64,000 bases of DNA from Streptantibioticus silvisoli (lineage in GTDB: Bacteria; Actinomycetota; Actinomycetes; Streptomycetales; Streptomycetaceae), in contig NZ_JAAGKO020000042.1 of the NCBI RefSeq assembly GCF_027947535.2, positions 16,053 through 80,052 of the forward strand, given 5' to 3'. Shown in pieces: positions 42,340 to 51,012 of the stretch. The position numbers and the translations under genes are program-made. Under the pieces are notes generated by a model. It was not told where the DNA came from. It saw only the letters and a program-made list of their open reading frames with translations, and did no database searches. Every line of letters starts with the position of its first letter. Position 1 is the first letter of the stretch.

Positions 42340-42439
42340 CCCCGGCGCGGCGGCCACCGGGCCGCCTCCCCCGGGCACCGCACCGGCGGTGTGGCCACGT
42401 CGCACGGGTCGGCGCGGCCGCACCGCGCGGCCCGACGGC

Positions 42440-42565
42440 GGACGCGAGCGCGTCGGCGTTCCCGTGCGTCGGCATGCGTCGGCATGCGTTCCCGTACGTC
42501 AGCGTGCGTCCCCGTGCGTCAGCGTGCGTCGGCGTGCGTGCCCGTGCGTTCGCGTGCGGTCATCA
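42440..42565. repeat. GCGT/CCCGT minisatellite overlapping the thymidine kinase 3' end
   Basis: Successive 6-, 8- and 10-base variants of CGTGCGTC, CATGCGTC and CCCGTGCG fill 42,440-42,565. The segment enters the thymidine kinase gene to 42,519, encoding its last residues (ERTGTHADAR). Confidence 0.75.
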
Positions 42566-43202
42566 CGTCGGCCGCGCTGTCGGCGCGCGCGCCCGCTTCG
42601 GCGTTCAGCGCGGTCTGGCGGCGCAGGTGGTGGCGGCGGCACAGCACCTCGTACCCCGTCTCACCGCCGGTGCCGTTGACGTCGCCCACCACGACCTGGG
42701 CGCCCTCGACGACCATGTGGCCGTCGACGGTGCGGGCGTTGTGGGTGGCCCGCGCGCCGCACCAGCACAACGCCTCGACCTGCAACACCTCGATGCGGTC
42801 GGCGAGTTCGACCAGCCGCTGCGAACCGGGGAAGAGCCGGGTGCGGAAGTCGGTGGTGATGCCGAAGGCGTAGACGTCGAGGTCCAGGTCGTCCACCACG
42901 CGGGCGAGTTGCTCGATCTGGCCGGCGGTGAAGAACTGCGCCTCGTCGGCGATCACATAGTCGGCCGGGCGCCCGCAGGCGAGGTGGTCGGTGACGTGGG
43001 CGTAGAAGTCGAACGCCTCCGGCGCCTCGACGGCCTGGGTGCACAGGCCGAGCCGCGAGGACAGTACACCGGCGCCGGCCCGGTCGTCCCGGGTGAAGAT
43101 CAGTCCGCGTTTGCCGCGGGCCGACCGGTTGTGCTCGATCTGCAACGCCAGGGTGCTCTTGCCGCAGTCCATCGTGCCGCAGAAAAACACCAGTTCGGAC
43201 AT
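42519..43202 (-). CDS. tdk: Thymidine kinase (type II)
   Basis: 227 residues. P-loop GTMDCGKST near the start, DEAQFF with catalytic Glu, the lasso/substrate segment TGYEVLCRRHH, and the Cys/His zinc set (CWCGARA and CRRHH). Phosphorylates thymidine and deoxyuridine for salvage. Its C-terminal tail is encoded by the adjacent short tandem repeats. The ATG has only a weak ribosome site (AAAGG 14 bases away). Confidence 0.93.
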   Translation of the reverse strand: MSELVFFCGTMDCGKSTLALQIEHNRSARGKRGLIFTRDDRAGAGVLSSRLGLCTQAVEAPEAFDFYAHVTDHLACGRPADYVIADEAQFFTAGQIEQLARVVDDLDLDVYAFGITTDFRTRLFPGSQRLVELADRIEVLQVEALCWCGARATHNARTVDGHMVVEGAQVVVGDVNGTGGETGYEVLCRRHHLRRQTALNAEAGARADSAADVMTARERTGTHADAR

Positions 43203-43273
43203 GATGCGGCCACGAGCCTTTCGGTGGGGGACGGTGGGGGGCGGTGCGGGGCCGGCCGGCGGCCTCGCACCGG

Positions 43274-44455
43274 TCAGGTGCGCACTTCCAGCAGCGGCAC
43301 CAGCAGTTCCGAGGCGGCCAGCGAGCCGTGCAGGCCGACCATGGTGGAGTCGCGCGGCTCGGCGGCGGTGGCGATGATCGCGACGTCGTCGGTGGCGGCC
43401 ACCGCGATCACGTCGCCGAGCCGGTCCACCACCCGCTCGTCCACCCGGGGGCCGAACCAGCCCGCGTCGATGGCCTGCTGGCGGGTCGCGACCCACATCC
43501 GGTCGCCGACCACCTCGCGCCACACCGCGTGCACGTCGGCGGCCGCCCCCGGGACGGCGTACACGTGCCGGGCCCGGGCCTCGCCGCCGAGCAGCGCGAC
43601 GCCGGCCCGCAGCTCCCAGTCCTCGTCGAAGTCGATCCGGTCCTGCGGGGCGACGTCGATCATGCCGTGGTCGGCGGTGACGTACAGCACCGCACGCGGC
43701 GGGAGCGCCTCGGCCAGCCGGCGCGCGAGCCGGTCGACGATCATCAGCTGACCGCGCCAGGCGTCGGAGTCCACCCCGAACTTGTGCCCGGCGAAGTCGA
43801 GATCGCGGTAGTACGTGTAGACCAGGGTGCGGTCGGCGGCGGCCAGGCGTTCGGCGGCCAGGTCGACGCGCTCCTCACCGGAGGCGCGGCCCAGGAAGGT
43901 GCCGCCGGACAGGGCGACCCGGGTCAGCACGGTGTGTTCGAAGTCCGGTGAGGAGACCTGGCAGGTCGCGACGCCGGCCGCGTGCGCCAACTGGAAGACG
44001 GTCGGGTACGGCTGCCAGCGCTCGGGGTCGGTGTGCGGCTGCCAGCGCAGCTGGTTCATCAGCACGCCCCGGCCCGGCACGGCCACCCGATAGCCGGCCA
44101 GGCCGTGTTCGCCGCTGGGCCGGCCGGTGCCGACCGAGGTCAGCGAGGTGGCGGTGGTGGAGGGGAAACCCGCGGTCAGCGGGGCGCCGGAGCCGGCCGT
44201 GGAGGTGGCCAGCAGCGAGGTCAGGAACGGCGCCTCGTCCGGGTGGGCGCGCAGCTGCTCCCAGCCCATGCCGTCCACCAGGAAGACGCACACCCGGTCG
44301 GCGGGCGGCAGCACCAGGCCGGTCGCGGGCAGGCCGGGGATCGCGTGCCCGGCGACCGCGGCCGGCAGCAGGTCGGCGAGCGCCGCCTCGCCGTACCGCG
44401 GCACCGGTGCGGCACGGTGGTCGAGCAACGGCGGTTCGGCGGCCGGATGGAGCAT
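43274..44455 (-). CDS. Alkaline phosphatase-superfamily phosphodiesterase/nucleotide pyrophosphatase
   Basis: 393 residues. Metal and nucleophile residues are in VDGMGW (Asp), FPSTTATSL (Thr nucleophile), YRDLDFAGH, TADHGM and GLHGSL. This matches the type I phosphodiesterase/nucleotide pyrophosphatase family; the substrate is unknown. No signal peptide is seen. Its ATG overlaps the stop of the DUF5998 gene by one base (TGATG), so they are coupled. Confidence 0.9.
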   Translation of the reverse strand: MLHPAAEPPLLDHRAAPVPRYGEAALADLLPAAVAGHAIPGLPATGLVLPPADRVCVFLVDGMGWEQLRAHPDEAPFLTSLLATSTAGSGAPLTAGFPSTTATSLTSVGTGRPSGEHGLAGYRVAVPGRGVLMNQLRWQPHTDPERWQPYPTVFQLAHAAGVATCQVSSPDFEHTVLTRVALSGGTFLGRASGEERVDLAAERLAAADRTLVYTYYRDLDFAGHKFGVDSDAWRGQLMIVDRLARRLAEALPPRAVLYVTADHGMIDVAPQDRIDFDEDWELRAGVALLGGEARARHVYAVPGAAADVHAVWREVVGDRMWVATRQQAIDAGWFGPRVDERVVDRLGDVIAVAATDDVAIIATAAEPRDSTMVGLHGSLAASELLVPLLEVRT

Positions 44456-45045
44456 CAGCGCTGCGCCGCCGCGGTGGTGGCCTCCGAGAGCGCCTGGGCG
44501 AACGCCAGGGTCTCGCGGACCGCTTCGGCCCCGTCGCCGGCCTCGCTGACCCGCAGCGACAGGTCGTCGGCGGTGGCGGAGCCGGTGTAGCCGTGGTCCG
44601 CCTCGCAGTTGGGATCACCGCAGGCGGCCGGCTCCAGGTCGAGGCGGCTGACGGCACCCCAGCCGATGGTCAGCACCACCTCGCGCGGCAGCGTGCCCGG
44701 CTTGTACGACTCGGGGTTGGCGACGACCCGGTTGACCACGACGGACGAGATCCGGCCGATCTTCACCGACTCGGTCGACGTCGTGGCGTACGGGGAGGGC
44801 GAGGTGTCGTCGGCGCCCTGCTCGTCGGTGTGGCTGACCAGGAACCGGGTCGCGGTCAGGACCAGCACCGTCACGTGCCGCCGGACCTCGTTGGCGTCGA
44901 AGGTGGTCTCCTGGTTGACCAGGTAGGCCACCGGGGTCTCGGTGCCGACCGAGGCCTCCACGGCCTCGGCCACGAGCGCCGGGTAATAGCCGCTGCGCTC
45001 GATGGCCGTGCGCAGCCCCTGGGTGGTCGTACCGGTTTTCGCCAT
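44455..45045 (-). CDS. DUF5998 protein
   Basis: 196 residues. Conserved streptomycete protein; a helical N-terminus (LRTAIERSGYYPALVAEAVE), a beta-rich middle (VTVLVLTATRFLVSHTDEQ; SVKIGRISSVVVNRVV) and CGDPNCEADHGY with two Cys near the end. Function unknown. It is just upstream of, and translationally coupled to, the phosphodiesterase. The start at 45045 is likely but another ATG at 45054 is possible. Confidence 0.85.
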   Translation of the reverse strand: MAKTGTTTQGLRTAIERSGYYPALVAEAVEASVGTETPVAYLVNQETTFDANEVRRHVTVLVLTATRFLVSHTDEQGADDTSPSPYATTSTESVKIGRISSVVVNRVVANPESYKPGTLPREVVLTIGWGAVSRLDLEPAACGDPNCEADHGYTGSATADDLSLRVSEAGDGAEAVRETLAFAQALSEATTAAAQR

Positions 45046-45113
45046 ACCCACCATCTTAGTGTCGGGCCCGGCATGCCCCGGACGTCCGCGCGACCGCCGC
45101 CCGGGGTCGCCGT

Positions 45114-48100
45114 TCACAGCACCGCCAGCGCCCGCGGGCCCAGATCGCCGCGGGCCGGCGGCGGGGCCAGCCGCACGGTGGCGCCCAGGACCGCCAGCCC
45201 GCTGCGGGCCACCACGACCGGCTCCAACGCGACGGAGACCACCTCGGGCAGGTCGTCGACCAGCCGCGAGACCCGCAGCAGCAGTTCCTCCAGCGCCGCG
45301 GTGTCCACCGGTTCCGATCCGCGCCAGCCGAACAGCATGGGCGCCGCCTTGATGGAACGCACCAGTTCGGCGGCGTCCCGGTCGGTGACCGGCACCAGGC
45401 GGTGCGACAGGTCGCCGAGCAGTTCGGCCGGCGCCCCGGCCAGGCCGAAGGACAGCACCGCCCCGGCCGCCGGGTCGACCACCGCGCGCACCACGGTGTC
45501 CACCCCGCGCGGCGCCATCGCCTGCACCACCGGCCGCACTTCGCCGGCCCGGCCCTGCCGCTCGGTCAACTCGGCGTAGGCGCGGCGCAGGTCGGCGTCG
45601 CCGGCCAGGTCCAGGCGCACGCAGCCGAGGTCGGCGCGGTGCCGCAGGTGGGGCGCGGTGGCCTTCAGCGCGACCGGGTAGCCGAGCCGGTCGGCGGCCC
45701 GCACGGCGGTGTTGGCGTCCGGGGCGGGCAGCGCGGGCCGCACCTGGATGCCGTAGCGGCCCAGCAGGGCGCGGGCCGCCTCGTCGTCGAGGGTGCGGCC
45801 CTGGCCGGCCGGTCCGGCGTCGCCGTCCAGCAGCCGGTCGACGTCGTCGCGGGCGGCGGCCTCGTCGACGCCCTCCAGCTCCGGCACCCGGCCCGGCGCC
45901 CGGGCCTCCTTGCGCCAGCGCGCGTACCGCACCGCGTAGGCCAGCGCCCGCACCGCGCGTTCCGCCGAGGGGTAGGCCGGGATGCCGGACGTCCTGGGTT
46001 CGTGCGGCGGGCGGGGCGCCGGGTGGCTGCCGGCGCCGTCGGCGGGCGGCGCCGGGCTGCCGGGACGCGGCATGAACCCGGCCGCGGAGGAGGCACCCGG
46101 CGGTTCGGGGGCGGCGGAGGGTGCGCGGGCCGGCGGTGCGGTGTCGCGCGGCGGTGCGGTGTCCGGCGGGGGCGTGGCCTCCGACGGGGGTGGGGTGTCC
46201 GGCGGGGGTGGGGTGTCCCCCGGCCCCGCAGGCGTGCGGGCCGGTGCGGTGTCGGCGGAGGGTGCGTGGGCCGGCGGTGCGGTGTCCCCCGGGGGCGTGG
46301 CGGTCGGTTCGGGGGCGGCCAGGCGGTCGGCGAGGGCGTCGAGGGTGAGGTGGACGACGACGACCGGTTTGCCGGCGCCGGCCACCGCGGCGCGCAGCGC
46401 GTCGGCCAGCGCGGGGTCGTCGCCGCTGTCGGGGTCGGCGCTGTCGGCGGGGCCGACCCGCGGGATGGCGGTGACCACGACGGCGTCGACCGCCTCGTCG
46501 GCCAGGGCGCCGGCCAGCGCCTCCCGGAAGTCGGTGGCCGACGCCTCGGTGGTGAGGTCGTGCGGGGGTGCCGGGCGCAGTCCGGTGGCCATGCAGACGT
46601 CGTAGGCGAGCAGGGCCAGCGACTCGGAGTTGCCCAGGATGCCGATCCGGCCGCCGCGCGGCAGCGGCTGGTGGGCCAGGAGCAGGCCGGTGTCCAGCAG
46701 TTCGGTGACGGTGTCCACCCGGATGATGCCGGCCTGGCGGAACAGCGCCGAGACGGTGGTGTCCGGGATGCGGGTGGCCGGCACCGTGTGGCCGGGCGGC
46801 AGGCTGCCGGAGTGCCGGGCGCCCTTGACCACGACCACCGGCTTGGCGGCGGCGGTGCGGCGGGCGAGCCGGGTGAACTTGCGCGGGTTGCCGATGGACT
46901 CCAGGTACATCAGCACCACGTCGGTGCGCGGGTCGTCGTGCCAGTACTGGAGCAGGTCGTTGCCGGACAGGTCGGCGCGGTTGCCGGCCGAGACGAAGGT
47001 GGAGACCGCGCCGAGCGCGCCGCCGGCCCGGCGCAGTCCGGCCAGCAGGGCGATGCCGATGGCGCCGGACTGGGTGAACACCCCCAGCCGGCCGGGGGCG
47101 GGGGCCTGCGGTGCCAGCGAGGCGTTCAGCCGGACGTCGGGGGCGGTGTTCAGCACGCCGAACGCGTTGGGGCCGATGACGCGCATGCCGTAGGAGCGGG
47201 CCTGGCGGATCAGCGCGCGCTGGCGGTCGCGGCCCTCGGCGCCGGACTCCGCGTAGCCGTTGGCCACCACCAGCAGGCCCTGCACGCCGTGGGTGCCGCA
47301 GTCGGCGACCGCCTCGGGGACGGCTTCGGCGGGCACGGCGAGGATCGCCAGGTCGACCGGCTCGCCGATGTCGCCGACCGAGCGGTGCGCGGGGACGCCC
47401 TCGGGCTCCAGCCACCGCAGGCCGGGGTCGAAGTGGTGGTTGACGGCGTAGGCGCGGCCGGTGAAGCCGGCGGCCAGCAGGTGGCGCAGCAGGGTGCGTC
47501 CGACGCCGGACTCGTCGCGGCCGGTGCCGATGACGGCGACCGAGCGGGGGGCGAGCAGCCGCTGGACGGAGCGGGCCTCGGCACGCTGTTCGCGGGCGCG
47601 CATGACGGCCACCGACGCCTCGGTGGGCGACAGGTCGAGGTCGAGGTGGACCACGCCGTCGGTGAAGCTGCGCCGGGCGGTGTACCCGGCGTCGGTGAAG
47701 ACCTTGACCATCTTGGCGTTGGAGGGCAGCACCTCGGCGTCGAAGCGGCGGATGCCGCGTTCGCGGGCGACGGCGGCGATGTGCTCCAGCAGGGCGGAGG
47801 CCACGCCGCGGCCCTGGTGGGCGTCCTGGACCAGGAAGGCGACCTCGGCCCGGTCGGCCTCGCCGACCGCCGGGGCGCCGTCGTCGCCGATGCGGTCGTA
47901 GCGGACGGTGGCGATGAACTCCCCGCCCATGGTGGCCGCCAGTCCGACCCGGTCGACGTAGTCGTGGTGGGTGAAGCGGTGCACGTCGCGGTCGGACAAC
48001 CGGGGGTAGGGGGCGAAGAACCGGTAGTACTTCGACTGGTCGGAGACCCGCTCGTAGAAGTCGACCAGCCGCTGGGCGTCGGTGGGGGCGATCGGGCGGA

Positions 48101-48173
48101 TGTGGGCGGTGCCGCCGTCCCGCAGCACCACATCCGCTTCCCAGTGCACCGGGTAGCCGGGTGAGGTCTCCAT
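45114..48173 (-). CDS. Protein acyltransferase: N-terminal GNAT fused to NDP-forming acyl-CoA synthetase
   Basis: 1019 residues. GNAT acetyltransferase first (about 20-175: AEVAFLVQDAHQGRGVASALL), then the acyl-CoA synthetase (ADP-forming) CoA-binding and ligase regions (APRSVAVIGTGRDESGVG; GVFTQSGAIGIALL), and the ATP-grasp part (TLDDEAARALLGRYGIQVRP). This order, GNAT at the N-terminus, matches the Streptomyces PatA described as having unique domain organisation and acetylating acyl-CoA synthetases. Between the two synthetase parts there is a linker of about 110 residues (614-725), rich in Pro, Thr, Ala and Asp (PPDTAPP-like repeats). Confidence 0.9.
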   Translation of the reverse strand: METSPGYPVHWEADVVLRDGGTAHIRPIAPTDAQRLVDFYERVSDQSKYYRFFAPYPRLSDRDVHRFTHHDYVDRVGLAATMGGEFIATVRYDRIGDDGAPAVGEADRAEVAFLVQDAHQGRGVASALLEHIAAVARERGIRRFDAEVLPSNAKMVKVFTDAGYTARRSFTDGVVHLDLDLSPTEASVAVMRAREQRAEARSVQRLLAPRSVAVIGTGRDESGVGRTLLRHLLAAGFTGRAYAVNHHFDPGLRWLEPEGVPAHRSVGDIGEPVDLAILAVPAEAVPEAVADCGTHGVQGLLVVANGYAESGAEGRDRQRALIRQARSYGMRVIGPNAFGVLNTAPDVRLNASLAPQAPAPGRLGVFTQSGAIGIALLAGLRRAGGALGAVSTFVSAGNRADLSGNDLLQYWHDDPRTDVVLMYLESIGNPRKFTRLARRTAAAKPVVVVKGARHSGSLPPGHTVPATRIPDTTVSALFRQAGIIRVDTVTELLDTGLLLAHQPLPRGGRIGILGNSESLALLAYDVCMATGLRPAPPHDLTTEASATDFREALAGALADEAVDAVVVTAIPRVGPADSADPDSGDDPALADALRAAVAGAGKPVVVVHLTLDALADRLAAPEPTATPPGDTAPPAHAPSADTAPARTPAGPGDTPPPPDTPPPSEATPPPDTAPPRDTAPPARAPSAAPEPPGASSAAGFMPRPGSPAPPADGAGSHPAPRPPHEPRTSGIPAYPSAERAVRALAYAVRYARWRKEARAPGRVPELEGVDEAAARDDVDRLLDGDAGPAGQGRTLDDEAARALLGRYGIQVRPALPAPDANTAVRAADRLGYPVALKATAPHLRHRADLGCVRLDLAGDADLRRAYAELTERQGRAGEVRPVVQAMAPRGVDTVVRAVVDPAAGAVLSFGLAGAPAELLGDLSHRLVPVTDRDAAELVRSIKAAPMLFGWRGSEPVDTAALEELLLRVSRLVDDLPEVVSVALEPVVVARSGLAVLGATVRLAPPPARGDLGPRALAVL

Positions 48174-48316
48174 GACCCTCAGCGTAGGCCGGGTGTCCGA
48201 CAACAGCGCCCCGCGATGCGCCGCCGCCCTAGGCTGATGGCGCGGAGTGTCCGTCCCGTCTTCCCCATGCCGGGGCGCGGGGGGCCGCAGAACACAGGAT
48301 CAGAAGGGGCACCACC

Positions 48317-48598
48317 ATGACTGAACGCCGTGTCACCGTCGGCTGGGCCGAAGGGTTGCACGCCCGTCCCGCGTCCGTCTTCGTCCGTGCCGCCACCTCG
48401 CTCGGGGTGCCGGTGACCATCGCCCGTCCGGACGGGCCGGGACCGGTCAACGCCGCGTCGATGCTGGGGGTGCTGAGCCTGGGGGCCAAGGGCGGCCAGG
48501 AGGTCGTGCTGGCCAGTGCGGCCGACGACGCCGGGCCGGCGCTCGACCGGCTGGCCAAGCTGGTCGCCGAGGGGCTGGAAGCGTTGCCGGACGCCTGA
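48317..48598 (+). CDS. ptsH: HPr phosphocarrier protein
   Basis: 93 residues. The active site GLHARPAS carries the phosphorylated His near residue 15; the central segment MLGVLSLGAKGGQEVVL is typical. It transfers phosphate from Enzyme I to PTS permeases. A Ser46 analogue region (AASMLGVL) is present; no HPr kinase is nearby. AAGGGG lies upstream of the ATG. It is convergent with the GntR gene. Confidence 0.94.
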   Translation: MTERRVTVGWAEGLHARPASVFVRAATSLGVPVTIARPDGPGPVNAASMLGVLSLGAKGGQEVVLASAADDAGPALDRLAKLVAEGLEALPDA

Positions 48599-48740
48599 TT
48601 CCCGCCCGCCCCGGCCGGGCGGACCGTGATCCGTTCGGCCGGGGTATTCCGGCGTCCCGAAGTCGCAGGCCGCCTTCCCCGTGAATTCGGGCGGCACCGC
48701 CGCGGGGAAGTCCCCCGGTAATTCGCAGGACAATGTCATC

Positions 48741-48767
48741 GGCCCGTACGACACAGTTGTACGGGCC
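48741..48767. terminator. Hairpin between ptsH and the GntR gene
   Basis: 9-bp arms GGCCCGTAC / GTACGGGCC with a 9-base loop. It lies a few bases before the GntR stop (48773) and about 140 bases after ptsH, consistent with a bidirectional terminator between the convergent genes. It has no T-run. Confidence 0.6.
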
Positions 48768-48772
48768 GCATG

Positions 48773-49486
48773 TTAAATTCCGTCGCGCTTTTTGTTTACT
48801 GGATGTTTCGAGGTGCGCAGCCGGTGGGCGCCGCTCCAGCGGGCGACGTGAGCGGCGGTCAGGGCGCGGGCGCGTTCCACGTCGTGCCGGGCGACCGCGT
48901 CGGTGATCGCGCCGTGCTCGGCCCAGGCGGCCTCGGCGCGGCCGGGCAGCTCGACCGCGTACATCCAGGAGATCTTGCGCCGCAGCTGGGTCAGCAGCGA
49001 GGTCAGGCCGGGGCTGGCGGCGGCCTGGGTGAGGGTCTCGTGGAACCAGCCGTCCAGGGCCGGCAGGTCGGCGAGCTCGCCCTCGCGGGCCCTGACCTGG
49101 CCGAGCCGCACCAGGCCGCGCAGGACCCGCAGTTGCTGCTCGGTACGGCGGGCGGCGGCCCGGGCCACCGCCAGCGGTTCGAGCAGGCCGCGTATCTCCA
49201 GCAGGTCCAGCGCCTCCTGCTCGCTGGGTTCGGCCACCGAGGCGCCGGCGTGCCGCCGGGTGCGGACGAAGCCCTCGGACTCCAGGGTGCGCAGCGCCTC
49301 GCGCACCGGGACCCGGCTGACGCCGTACCGCTTCGCCAGCAGGTCCTCGGTGAGCCGGCCGCCGGGGACGTAGTGGCCGCTGACGATGTCGTCGCGGATC
49401 GCCTCGCACACCGTTCTCGCCGACGCGGACGGGTGGCGCGAACTGTCCTTCGGGGTGCTTTCCGAGCCCTTTTCACCGGTCGCCAT
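48773..49486 (-). CDS. GntR-family (FadR subgroup) transcriptional regulator
   Basis: 237 residues. Winged helix (about 25-90: AIRDDIVSGHYVPGGRLTED; YGVSRVPVREALRTLESEGF) followed by an all-helical FCD effector domain (about 100-225). It is likely to respond to an organic acid. The neighbour of ptsH suggests a link to carbon metabolism, but this is only positional. The ATG at 49486 is used. Confidence 0.88.
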   Translation of the reverse strand: MATGEKGSESTPKDSSRHPSASARTVCEAIRDDIVSGHYVPGGRLTEDLLAKRYGVSRVPVREALRTLESEGFVRTRRHAGASVAEPSEQEALDLLEIRGLLEPLAVARAAARRTEQQLRVLRGLVRLGQVRAREGELADLPALDGWFHETLTQAAASPGLTSLLTQLRRKISWMYAVELPGRAEAAWAEHGAITDAVARHDVERARALTAAHVARWSGAHRLRTSKHPVNKKRDGI

Positions 49487-49563
49487 TCCCTGACTGTATT
49501 CGACGCGACCGGGAAAGCGGATGCCGTACAACGGAATTCCATGGGGAATGTGGTTGTGACGTG

Positions 49564-49602
49564 CCGGGCCCCGGCACCGGTAATGAAGGTGCCGGGGCCC
49601 GG
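49564..49602 (-). terminator. Terminator after the M16 peptidase pair
   Basis: 15-bp perfect stem CCGGGCCCCGGCACC / GGTGCCGGGGCCCGG, 9-base loop. It is 19 bases after the stop of the second M16 gene and 78 bases upstream of the GntR start. Confidence 0.88.
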
Positions 49603-49620
49603 TGGAATGTCCGCCGGAGG

Positions 49621-51012
49621 TCAGCCGCGCACGACGGTGACCGGGCCGATGCCCAGTTCGGTCACCGGCTTCTCGATGGCGGCGGCGTCGCCGACCAGCA
49701 CCACGACCAGCCGGTCCGGCGGGAAGGCGTTGACCGCGGCGGCGGTGGCCTCGACGGTGCCGGTGTTGGCCAGCCGCTCGTACAGCCGGGCCTGGTAGTC
49801 GTCCGGCAGGTGCTGTTCGACCTGGTCGGCCAGCGTGCCGGCGACCGCGGAGGCGGTCTCGTAGCGCAGCGGGGCGACGCCGACCAGGTTCTGCACGGCG
49901 ACGTCGCGCTCGTCGTCGGTCAGCCCGCCCTCGGCGAGCACCCGCAGGACCTGCCAGGTGTCGGCGAGCGCCGGTCCGGTGACCTCGGTGGCCACCGAGC
50001 CGCTGATGGCCAGCAGCGAGGCGCCGTCGCCGTCCGGGCCGGAGCGCAGCACCTGGGCCATCGCGCGGACGCCGTAGGTGTAGCCCTTCTCCTCGCGCAG
50101 CACCTTGTCCAGCCGGGAGGTCAGGGTGCCGCCGAGGCTGTAGACGCCGAGGACCTGGGCCGGCCAGACCGCGTCGTGCCGGTCGGCGCCGCCGCGGGCG
50201 ATCAGCAGCTGGGTCTGCACCGAGCCGGGCCGGTCGACGATGACCACCCGGGCGTGGTCGTCGATCACCACCGGCGGCACCGGGCGGGGGGCGGCGGCGT
50301 CGCCGGTCCAGGCGCCCAGGGTGGCGGCCAGCAGCTCGTCGAGGTCGATGCCGGACAGGTCGCCGACCACGACCGCGGTGGCGGTGGCGGGGCGCACGTG
50401 GGCGCGGTAGAACGCCCGGACGGCGGCGGCGTCGACCCGGGCGACGGACTGCTCGGAGCCCAGCCGGGGGCGGGAGAACCGCGAGTCGGCCGGGAACAGC
50501 TCGGCGGACAGCGCGTAGGAGGCGCGGCGGGCGGGGTTGGCCAACTCGTGCGGGATCTCGTCGAGCCGGTTGGCGACCAGCCGGCCGATCTCGTCGGCGG
50601 GGAAGGCCGGGACGCGCAGCGCGTCGGCGAGCAGGCCGAGCGCCTTGGCGAGCCGGGAGGCGGGCACCTCCAGCGACAGCCGCACGCCCGGGTGGTCGGC
50701 GTGCGCGTCGAGGGTGGCGCCGCAGCGCTCCATCTCGGAGGCGAACTCCTCGGCGTCGAGCGCCTCGGTGCCCTCGGAGAAGGCGCGGGCCATGATGGTG
50801 GCGACCCCTTCGACGTCCTCGGGCTCGGCCTCCACCGGCGCGTCGAGCAGCACCTCGACGGCGACGATCTGCTGGCCGGGGCGGTGGCAGCGCAGCACGG
50901 TCAGGCCGTTGGCCAGTGTGGAGCGTTCCGGCGCGGGGAACGCCCACGGGGTGGGCGCGCCGCCGACCGGGCGGGGGTGGAAGGTCATCGTGGTGGTGAC
51001 GGCCTCGGTCAT
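49621..51012 (-). CDS. M16-family peptidase subunit without zinc site
   Basis: 463 residues. M16 halves recognised by NGLTVLRCHRPGQQ and LRVPAFPADEIGR; the RxxxY-type loop (LREEKGYTYGVRAM) is present in the second half. At the place where HxxEH is required it has MARAFSEG, so it is not catalytic. Such non-catalytic partners pair with the HxxEH-bearing subunit. It overlaps the upstream M16 stop by one base (TGATG) and forms a two-gene operon. Confidence 0.9.
   Translation of the reverse strand: MTEAVTTTMTFHPRPVGGAPTPWAFPAPERSTLANGLTVLRCHRPGQQIVAVEVLLDAPVEAEPEDVEGVATIMARAFSEGTEALDAEEFASEMERCGATLDAHADHPGVRLSLEVPASRLAKALGLLADALRVPAFPADEIGRLVANRLDEIPHELANPARRASYALSAELFPADSRFSRPRLGSEQSVARVDAAAVRAFYRAHVRPATATAVVVGDLSGIDLDELLAATLGAWTGDAAAPRPVPPVVIDDHARVVIVDRPGSVQTQLLIARGGADRHDAVWPAQVLGVYSLGGTLTSRLDKVLREEKGYTYGVRAMAQVLRSGPDGDGASLLAISGSVATEVTGPALADTWQVLRVLAEGGLTDDERDVAVQNLVGVAPLRYETASAVAGTLADQVEQHLPDDYQARLYERLANTGTVEATAAAVNAFPPDRLVVVLVGDAAAIEKPVTELGIGPVTVVRG

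Noticed and set aside
42360..42518. A separate small gene in the 3' spacer of the thymidine kinase
   Set aside because: Frames are pure repeat translations without a start signal.
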